Source: Heliocidaris erythrogramma (taxonomy: Eukaryota; Echinodermata; Echinoidea; Camarodonta; Echinometridae). From it: a DNA stretch of 64,000 nt. The DNA lies in NCBI GenBank assembly GCA_025617745.1, contig CM046869.1:15705168-15769167 (forward strand). Direction: 5' to 3'. A program made the translations under genes and the position numbers. The notes under the pieces are model-generated. The model saw only the letters and a program-made list of their open reading frames with translations, had not been told where the DNA came from and made no database searches. This document shows positions 56,325 through 64,000 of the stretch, piece by piece; positions within the stretch are counted from its first letter, which is position 1; the number at the start of each line of letters is the position of its first letter.

Positions 56325-57119
56325 CGACACTCAATCATGAGTGTCTTGTTTTCGAATGAAAATAACTTACCTATCCCAGTTTAACGTTGGTATTCACCCT
56401 ACCCCACCCTCAAAAACACAGGTAATTTCTCCAACATAATTTATTCATGCCCACAGCATGAAGGGCGTGAAACCCGCCAGGGGTCACTCCATGACCTACA
56501 TCCCTCATCACTTCCTCTTTCACTAACCGTAGGAAGCCTATCCAACGTGGAGGAGGGTGGGAGACTTGATAGGTAAGTTATTTTCATTCGTAAACAAGAC
56601 ACTCACGATTGAGTGTCATAGTTTCCTTCATCTTCAAATAACTTACCTATCCTAGTTGAACGTTGCTAGATTGAAGCAAAAAAGGCCTAGCGGAGCATAG
56701 GTTCATTTCAATAGGATCCAACGGAAAGTGAAAACTCAGAATAAAAGATTTTCAAATCCTGATATCTAGGTTACCTAAGACTAAGATCCAAAATAACCAA
56801 AATGGCCCTCGAAGGGCTCAGTAATCAAAATCATACAGATTTAGAATTGAGCATCAATGCAACTGTATGTAATTATAGTAACTAACTAACTAACTACATG
56901 TATATAACACATGCCGAATGGTAAGGAAACCAGTAAGAATAATAACAGGAAACGCCCATAAAGGAGATAAAAGCCAAGAGGCGTCATAAACCAACACTGT
57001 ATAACTACATGTATATACAAAGAAATTGGAAAACAAGAGGGAATCTAGTCATAATAATCCCTCTGTATTCAAAACAGAAAGAGAGCCCTCGGGAATAGAC
57101 CCTATTTAGAATGCGGGCA

Positions 57120-57914
57120 AGACAGAACTGCGCGGGGGAAGACTGTTCCCCGAGTAACCACGTCGGAGAGATAAAAGGATGTGAAGGTATTGGGATGAGC
57201 CCAGTAAGCCGAATGCAAAATATCCTCTATTCCCGCCCCTTGGAAAAGGGCCCAGGATGAAGCGATACCCCTAGTATCATGGGCCCGGATAGATTCCGAA
57301 AATATAGCCTAGGGACCTCCTGATTTGATTGCTTGGACTATCCATCGAGAAATGGTCTCCGCTGAGACTGCTTTGTGAGGGGCAATGGAACTAACAAATA
57401 GTTGGGAGGATAAACGGATATCTTTCGTTCTGTGTGTGTACTATTTCAGTGCTCTTGCCGGGCACCATAAACGGTCTTCTGCTATGGATAAGAAACTAGA
57501 TAGGGAAGGGATGACTATTTCACAGGGCCAGGACCCTTCGGATTGGTTTTTGGCGATGAACCCTGGGCTAGGGATAAGACGTTCCTTGTCTTTCTCCCAT
57601 CGAATATGACCCTTCTCTAGGCTGAGGGCGCGAATGAAGTCTCTGCACCGGCCCGAAGAATCTAACAAGGAACATCTGTGCATGTGTTCAAAGGGGGGGG
57701 GGGGGCGGGATAGGGCCCGAAGAACAAGGGGTAGGTCCCATTTTGGCCCCAACTTACGTTTGGGAGGTCGCTGTAGGAAGATAGATATTGTTAATCTATA
57801 TAGGAAGCGGGAGAAGGAAACCGTTTCGCCATTTTCAAATCCTTGATGGATGGCTGCTATGGCAGACCTGTATCCCCTAATTGTGGATAAGGAGAGACTA
57901 TCATCAAAGAGCAA
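57120..57914 (-). pseudogene. DIRS tyrosine recombinase (D), two in-frame stops
   Basis: A nearly continuous family D recombinase. SLSTIRGYRSAIAAIHQGF is near 57890, the first catalytic region near 57640 is degraded (SSGRCRDFIRALS), and WCPARALK is near 57445. There a stop replaces the usual tryptophan of ALKWY, and a second stop lies near 57312. Beyond them the frame reads ESIRAHDTRGIASSWALF with an intact HxxR near 57275, and NTFTSFYLSDV with the nucleophile tyrosine near 57180. A G run near 57691-57703 may affect the frame. It diverges clearly from families A-C and E. Confidence 0.8.
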
Positions 57915-58414
57915 GATTAAGTCCGAGATCTTACCTAGAGGGGCAGAGCTAGGTTCGATGCCCTCTGCCTTGCACCACTGGATGTACCAGAGTAGGCGGG
58001 TGTCATAGGTGGATCGTGTGGAGGCTCATAGATACTTTTCTGCCATTTCTGCAGCTCTGCCTCATAGGCCCGAGTTAATCGCTGATCTCCGGAGATGATC
58101 CAGAGTGTGAGAGACAGCTTCTGGATCTCTGGGTGATAAGTTTGAGTCCCCGGTTGTGATAGTAGGTCCAGTCTGGGAGGGAGGACTCTGGGTGGTTCTA
58201 GTAGCAGTTTCAACAGTTCTGGGAACCATGGTCTCCTTGGCCAAAGAGGGGCAATTAGGAGGAGCAAGGCTTTGTCCCTCTTGACCTTTTGTACGACTTA
58301 GGGATGTGGTAGTAGGCTTCTTTGAGGTCTATTGATGCCGCCCACTCGTAGTTTTGGATTAGCGGCAGTATGGAGGAGAGGGACTCCATCTTGAATGTGT
58401 GGTTTGATATGAAA
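57915..58414 (-). pseudogene. DIRS RT-RNase H remnant (D), internally deleted
   Basis: At the right is the RT motif A region, MESLSSILPLIQNYEWAASI then DLKEAYYHIPK, near 58390-58300. It joins within about 30 bases to the RNase H C-terminus (LLLIAPLWPRRPWFPELLKL near 58240). The palm with YLDD and the RNase H core are deleted. The last part overlaps the recombinase in another frame. Confidence 0.7.
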
Positions 58415-60010
58415 TTGTAAAATCAGCACTGATTTTCTTATTTACTATATAAATCTATATACCTACCTATTATGCTAGTCACTTGACTACGCGAACCCGT
58501 TCGAGAACTTAACACAAAAAAGTCACAATATTGTGCGCACCCCCCGTAATCCTATTGTTCTCCCCTCATGCGCAGCAACACACAACGGCCATCTTCCTCT
58601 TTTGCGAGCAACCCCAAGTAGAAACATGTTGCTTGCAAGGTGAGGGGAAGGAGGGAGGGTCATAGGTAGGTATATAGATTTATATAGTAAATAAGAAAAT
58701 CAGTGCTGATTTTACAAATTTACTGCAATAAATCATATATACCTACCTATTATGCTAGACTAGCACCCATTCAAAGACCGGGTGGCATGTTTCAAGAGAA
58801 GAAGGTAACAGGATTACAAAGAAGACACAGCGGCCTTCAAGGTAGCTGACGCAAAAATAGCCTCACCTGCAGGGACATCCCTAAGGTAGCAAGAAATGAA
58901 GGAATTGGACGAACGTTAATAAGCAGCCTTCAACATATCATTAAGCGCCACACCTTGAAACAGAGCCCAAGAAGTGCTGATGCTACAAGTGTCACGAGCA
59001 TGACGCTTACTGACAAAAGAGCCTCTATGCCAGTAGCCCTAATAGCCTCGACAATCCATCTAGAAATGGAATCAAGAGAAGCAGGAGAAAAAGGCTCTCT
59101 AGTGATCAGGAACAACTGATCATCCTTGCGATAAGACTTAGTCTTATCAATATACCATTTGAGAGCTCTAACAGGACACCAAACCTTGTCCTCACACACT
59201 GACGAAAATTCAGACAGCGGACAAAGAAAAATCTCAACAGGGCCAGAGGAAGCCGTTTGATTCTTGGCAATGAAAGAAGCCTTAGGAATCAATCTAACGC
59301 CTTTCCTCTCCCAGCGAACATGACTAGGAGTAAGACAGAGGGCATGAAGGGTACTACGCCTCTGCCCAGAGGCAATGGCTACCAGGAAGAGCGTCTTAAC
59401 CGTAAGATGGTGAAGCAAAGCTTCACCTAACGGCTCAAAAGGAGGCCTGGCCAGGGCTTCTAAGACCTTAGGCAAACTCCAAGACGGGACTAACTTAGAA
59501 CGAGGATGACGTTTCAGAAAGAAAGACCGAATCAAACCACTCAACATCGGGGAATTAGAAATCCCAGAACCATCTGAAAACCCTGAATGAATGGCACCGA
59601 TCGCAGACCGGTAGCCTCGGATAGTAGAGATGGACCTCCCTTTGTCAAATAGCGAGATTAGAAAATCCACGATTGAACCAATAGGAGCCTTAGACGGGGC
59701 TTGATCCCGCTCTTTACGCCAAAGGAAAAAGACTGAAAGACAGGAATTATAAATTTCCCTAGTAGAAACTCTACGACTAGACATTAAAAAGTCAGCGGCC
59801 CTATCAGAGAGACCCCACTGTCTTGCAGATTCCCCGACAGGGGCAAGCAGTCAAATCAAGGGACTCTGGACTGCGGTGAAGAATCCCCGAGAGAAGAAGG
59901 AATGGTTGAGCCACCAGAAGGCTCATTAACTCTGGAAACCAAATCCTCCTGGGCCAAAAGGGAGCTATTACAAGCACCCGAGCCTGATCTTCCCTGATCT
60001 TCCGCCGAGT
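58415..60010 (-). mobile_element. DIRS element B4, 5'-truncated, nested in D
   Basis: Starts with the exact family B terminus TTGTAAAATCAGC. 3' ITR and ICR (58415-58765) are intact and close to B1 and B3, followed by recombinase and the RNase H C-terminus. It stops near 60010 where family D sequence resumes. RT, gag and the 5' ITR are missing. Confidence 0.75.
58850..59784 (-). pseudogene. DIRS tyrosine recombinase (B4), frameshift near HxxR
   Basis: One frame, 59784-58930, starts at MSSRRVSTREIYNSCLSVFF and includes KGRSISTIRGYRSAIGAIHS, ASGQRRSTLHALC and WCPVRALKWYIDKTKSYRKD. Near 59010 a short deletion shifts the frame before HxxR, and the protein ends in an unrelated tail. The tyrosine region follows in another frame. 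Apart from this it is the most complete N-terminal plus catalytic recombinase in the window. Confidence 0.82.
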
Positions 60011-60030
60011 AGCCAATTGAGGGCAGTATT
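59804..60030 (-). pseudogene. DIRS RNase H C-terminal remnant (B4)
   Basis: Short segment KIREDQARVLVIAPFWPRRI then WFPELMSLL, the end of RT-RNase H that overlaps the recombinase start in other copies. Upstream parts are missing. Confidence 0.6.
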
Positions 60031-60821
60031 TCAAAATGATAGCCGTGCATGTGTTGAGTTTCTCAGTCACCGAGAGCGAGGAAGACTCAGAGTGAGAGGC
60101 AGGGGGGCCGGCTGCTTCCCGTTCAGCTCTCCGCTCAAAGTTAGTAGTTGTGTCCGACCCATCGTCCCGAGAAGGAAGGGAGGAAACGACGGACGCGGAC
60201 GAGGAGGCTTAGTCACCCCATTGCTGTTCCCTCCGAGAGATTTGGGGGCGATGATATCCAAATTCAGAGTCAGATTTCCTTCCTAGAAATGTCCGACATG
60301 GTAGAAGAAAATGGTAGACAGAAGCAAAATGGAGTAGAAAAATTTGCTCAAATAAAAACTTGGTGAATTGAATAGGGCGCGCGGTAGTTAAAGAGGAACT
60401 GATGAGGGATGTAGGTCACGAGGTGACCCCTGGCAGGTTTCACGCCCTTCATGCAAGGGTGCATGAATAAATTATGTGGGAGAAATCACCAGTGTTTTTG
60501 AGTGTGGGGTGGGGTGAATAGCAACGTTAAACTAGGATAGGTAAGTTCTTTGAAGATGAAGGAAACCAAGAAAATTATAACTAATTTTGTTATTTACTAG
60601 ATAAATCTATGTATCTACCTATTTGCTAGTTTCCCAAACTATGCCGTCATTCGAGAAAAACTAAGTCTTAAACGCGCAGCCTCTGCCCGCGCGCGCGTAC
60701 TCCCCGTCCACCAATCCAATCGCGCCACCGCCATACTCTTCCTCTTCCGAGCAGTCAGAGACAGATCTAGGACATGATGTCAGACAAGGAGAGGGGCTGG
60801 AGGGAGGGACATAGGTAGATA

Positions 60822-62485
60822 CAGTTAACAACAAAATTATTCATACCCCTTGGAAAAGTCTAGTTTTTTGCAATTTTCCTAAAAATGAATGGTTAACTGA
60901 ATTTAATTGCACATCACTTGAATACATTGAGTTATCATATGCAAATTAATGCCGTTTCCGGTTTCACCTCATTTGCATAACAATAGAAAAGGTGAGCTAT
61001 CCAAACTGGGCGATGTTCAAAATTATTCATGGTGGGGATTTATTGACTTTGTCAATCAGTATGAATCCGATCCTTGTGATTAATGCTTGTAATTCACTTT
61101 ATTTTGATACACCGTCACAAGGCTTCCGGAGGGGTTTCTGCTGGCATATCAGGCCAGTACCTGTTCTCCAATGGCTCAATCTCCTTGAGGATGTGTCCAC
61201 ACATGCCTTCCCCTGACCTTCAGGGAGTTCATTAGATTTTGTGTCCTACAGGTGATGCAGTTATCGACTTCATGATGACAGGACTATGATATTGAAATTT
61301 TCGGTCATTTATTCCATGCATTTTAATGAAAATTCTGTATCTACTTATGAAGCAAAGCACCATTCCTGAAAAGCCCTTCCCTTTTGCACTGCCTGTGGGA
61401 GGGTTCACCTTTATTCATTGGCCCCATTCTTAATCAGAGTGCTCAGGAAGGCCATGTTGGTGATATTAAAGTCATTGCATGACTCTAACGTCGGGTCACC
61501 ATGGATAACAATATGTAACCTTTGAGTACCATACACATCCCACATTGAATGTTACTGTATATCAATCTTCATATGGTATATTCTTTGTATCTTTGGTATG
61601 AAAGCTACAATCCTTGATATCAAAATGAATGTAAACCAAATTTATACCATATGCCCTCCATGTTACCAGCTGCAGTGCACAAAATGCTACCACTTTGACA
61701 GTGCACTGGAACATAAAGATCAGTATTTTAAGCTTCACTAGAGTACCCACTTGCAGGTGTCCATATCAAAAATGTGTCAATCAGTGTAATTGAATAAACT
61801 GATAAAATTGGCACCATCCAACCTTTAGACAACTACCATGGCCTTCCTAAACATTCTTAATAATAATGGAACAAAAGTATCAGGAAATACCTTCCCTTGA
61901 CAGTGCAACAGTGAATGCCTCTAGGGAAGTCTCTCCAGGAAGAGTGCTTTGTTTCAACTTAGATACAGAATTGTCATTAAAATTTAAGGAATATTAACGA
62001 AAATATCAATATCATAGTCCTATCCTCATGACGTCTAAAACTACACCACCTGCAAACACAAAATCTGCTTTAAATCCATCAAATCCCCTGAAGACCAGGT
62101 GATGGCATGTGTGGACAACATCCTCAAGGAGATTGGGCCATTGGAGACCAGGTATTGGCCTGATATCTCAGTAGAGACCTCCAGAAGCATTGCGACAGTG
62201 AGAAGAAAGTGTTACGAGCATTTATCACAAGGACTGGATTCATACTGATTGACAAAGTCAATAGATCACCAAGGGTATGAATAATTTTGAACATCACCCA
62301 GTTTGGATAATTCACCTTTTCTATTGTTATGCAAATGAGGTGAAACCAGAAACAGCATTCATTTGCAGATGGTAACTAAATGTATTCAAGTGATGTGCAA
62401 TTAAATTCAGTTAACCATTCATTTTTAGGAAAATTGCAAAAAACTAGAATTTTCCAAGGGGTATGAATAATTTTGTTGTTAACTG
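60822..62485. mobile_element. 1.66-kb foldback element with Tc1-type ends
   Basis: It begins CAGTTAACAACAAAATTATT and ends with the complement, and TA lies directly outside both ends. The two halves are inverted copies of each other for most of the length: at least about 420 bases at roughly 90% identity by eye, with weaker similarity continuing inward to about 61470 and 61830. TA duplication and the ends suggest mobilisation by a Tc1/mariner transposase. No transposase remains. It interrupts the 3' ITR of E2 at GGTAGATA-CATAGATT. Confidence 0.85.
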
Positions 62486-62618
62486 TACATAGATTTATCT
62501 AGTAAATAACAAAATTAGTTATAATTTTCTTGATTTACAGCAATAAATCGATGTATCTTCCTATTTGCTAGAATAGCACGGATAAAAACCCGGGTGGCAT
62601 GTCCCAGGACGGGAGGAA

Positions 62619-63924
62619 CTAACGCGGGGCAGAAAGGGACGACGAAGCAGCTCTCAACCCAGAGGTTGCAAATCTAACCTCACCCGAAGGAACATCCTTA
62701 AGATAGAAGGATGTGAAGGAAGTAGGGGAACGCCAAAAGGCGGCCCTCAAAATGTCTTCCAAAGGAAGACCCTGAAAAAGCACCCAGGAGGTAGAAACAC
62801 TCCTAGTATCATGCGCTCTTGGAGGATTCTCAGATAGGAGAGCCTCCGAACCCGCAGCTTGGATAGCCTCGACAATCCAACGGGAGATAGTCTCCCGTGA
62901 TGCTGGGGAATAAGGGTGACGGGAAATGAGAAAGAGCTGATCATCCTTACGAAAAACCTTAGTCCTATCCAAGTACCATTTGAGAGCCCGAACAGGGCAC
63001 CAAGATTTATCCTCCTTAACAGAAGAGAATTCTGATAGAGGACTCAAGAACACTTCGATTGAGCCAGAAGAATCCGTCTGATTCTTGGCAATAAACGAAG
63101 GTCGAGGGACAAGACGTACACCTTGCCTTTCCCATCTGACATGACCAGGCGCCGTAGAGAGAGCCTGAATAGTGCTTCTCCTCTGCCCAGAAGCAATAGC
63201 GACTCGAAAGATGGTGTAACGACGCTTTGCACAACGGCTCAAAGGGCGGTTTGGCCAAGGCGTCCAAAACCAAGGGAAGGCTCCACGCAGGAGTCAACTG
63301 GCGATTTGCTGGCCGTTTCAAAAAGAACGACCTCAGCAAATGAGTCAAGAAGGGAGAGTTTGAAACTCCCGAACCATCAGAAAAACCAAGGTGAACCGCT
63401 GCAATAGCGGACCGGTAACCACGAATGGTAGAGAGGGACCTGCCCTTATTGAAAAGGGGGATAAGGAAATCCGCAATAGCACCCACTGGGGCAGAACGGG
63501 AAGAAAATCCCTTCTCCCCACACCAAGCATGGAAGGCTTCTAACCTCGAGTTGTAAACAGCCCGGGTAGAATCTCTTCTGCTCTGGACTATGAACTGGGA
63601 GGCTCTCTCGGAGAGTCCTGCCGTCCTCGCATCCTCCCCGATAGAGGCCAGGCGGTCAAATGTAGAGCCGCCGGGCGATGGTGGAGGATCCCCGATAGGG
63701 GCTGAGCTATGAGGTCTGCTCTCCGGGGAAGGGAGAGAGGCCGACCGTCCAGCAAAGACAGAAGAAGAGGAAACCAAAGTCTCCTCGGCCAGCAAGGTGC
63801 TATGAGCAGAACCCACGCCTGATCCTCCTGAATCTTCCTCAGGACCTGAGGAATTAAGGAGACTGGCGGAAAGGCGTAACCCCGGAAGTTCTTCCACTGA
63901 AGGGAGAACGCATCGAGGGCCCAA
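62619..63924 (-). pseudogene. DIRS tyrosine recombinase (E2), all catalytic residues, one break
   Basis: The N-terminal frame (63924-63220) contains SRRDSTRAVYNSRLEAFHAW, KGRSLSTIRGYRSAIAAVHL and PFEPLCKASLHHL. Near 63215 the frame breaks, and 63242-62619 continues with ASGQRRSTIQALS (first arginine), WCPVRALKWYLDRTKVFRKD, HDTRSVSTSWVLFQG (HxxR, near 62810) and SFTSFYLKDVPSGE (tyrosine near 62715). Apart from a few lost bases at 63215 the enzyme looks complete, making this the youngest-looking family E recombinase here. Confidence 0.85.
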
Positions 63925-64000
63925 GCTTCCGGATCTCGCACTCGAGAGCAGTATCTCGGGAGGCGATGATTGAGAGCTGTCGCAAACAGGTCTATCTCCA
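63588..64000 (-). pseudogene. DIRS RT-RNase H C-terminus (E2), partial, overlapping YR
   Basis: The frame 63941-63588 reads MRDPEAWALDAFSLQWKNF and then LIAPCWPRRLWFPLLLSLL, the C-terminal end of DIRS RNase H. It overlaps the recombinase N-terminus by more than 300 bases in another frame, both being open. Such ORF overlap is typical of DIRS elements. The rest lies beyond the window edge. Confidence 0.7.

Larger units (their letters stand above)
56326..60566 (-). mobile_element. DIRS element D with nested B4
   Basis: A separate DIRS family whose ends contain AATAACTTACCTATCC (left, near 56362) and GGATAGGTAAGTTCTTTG (right, near 60535). The ICR at about 56570-56665 has complements of both ends fused: GATAGGTAAGTTATTTTCAT through GATTGAGTGTC, then TTTCCTTCATCTTC. 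Contents on the minus strand are leader and short gag remnants (60566-60030), nested B4, an RT piece, the RNase H end, recombinase, ICR and 3' ITR. The left end cuts a Penelope-like element, and element E2 abuts the right end. Confidence 0.78.
60567..64000 (-). mobile_element. DIRS element E2, 3' part, runs off the window
   Basis: Family E element whose left terminus CAAGAAAATTATAACTAATT directly follows the right end of D. The 3' ITR is split by a foldback element (60822-62485). The ICR follows (62486-62575) with both ends fused at GCAATAAATC-type sequence, then recombinase and the RNase H end, which continues past 64000. Its ITR interior matches the leader of E1 (GTTTCCCAAACTATGCCGTC against 21025-21050). 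Confidence 0.8.

Noticed and set aside
60148..60366. Basic 72-89 codon plus-strand frames in the right part of element D
   Set aside because: They lie antisense to the DIRS leader/gag region, with low-complexity arginine/glycine content and no family match.

Overview
The window is animal genomic DNA from a repeat-rich genome, most likely a marine invertebrate; the exact group cannot be fixed from the sequence. It has short exons with GT/AG borders, AT-rich introns, homopolymer G runs and many tyrosine-recombinase (DIRS-type) retrotransposons. No prokaryotic operon, tRNA, rRNA or CRISPR array was seen.

The only host gene recognised lies on the minus strand and runs through most of the window. 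Five short exons (53082-53183, 42549-42671, 23978-24079, 22745-22832, 5469-5575) have compatible phases and read, in order, as the C-terminal part of a DENN module of the DENND1/connecdenn type, a Rab35 exchange factor. Earlier exons lie beyond the right edge. Later exons were not identified.

The introns are filled with nested elements. At least five related DIRS families, here called A to E, lie on the minus strand. In plus coordinates each runs 3' inverted terminal repeat (ITR), internal complementary region (ICR), tyrosine recombinase (YR), RT-RNase H, gag, 5' ITR. The best copy is B1 (11907-18320, 6414 bp). It has perfect 56-base and 39-base terminal complements and sits inside a family A element with no target duplication. 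Other copies are A1 (1-2611), A2 (6724-11906 plus 18321-18810), E1 (18811-21091), B2 (24419-26098), C1 (27703-30453), C2 (33663-37723), C3 (43620-45651), B3 (45652-52317, with A4 inside), D (56326-60566, with B4 inside) and E2 (60567 to the window end). Their genes carry frameshifts, deletions or insertions, but several YR catalytic domains keep all expected residues.

Added to these are a near-identical 3.1-3.2 kb direct duplication (27240-30453 and 33159-36251), Helentron/pearl-like elements with internal tandem repeats, a TTAA-flanked element, a 4.5 kb TIR element, a TIR element carrying a THAP-like ORF, and an insert with THAP-like and SAP-like ORFs. There are also LINE and Tc1 fragments, inverted Penelope-like elements with a hammerhead-like motif, a 1.66 kb foldback element, a 39-base minisatellite with a palindromic core, and a 7SL RNA-like sequence.

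Together the window records repeated insertion of DIRS elements into or against the ends of other DIRS elements, inside one conserved host gene whose exons and splice sites look intact.
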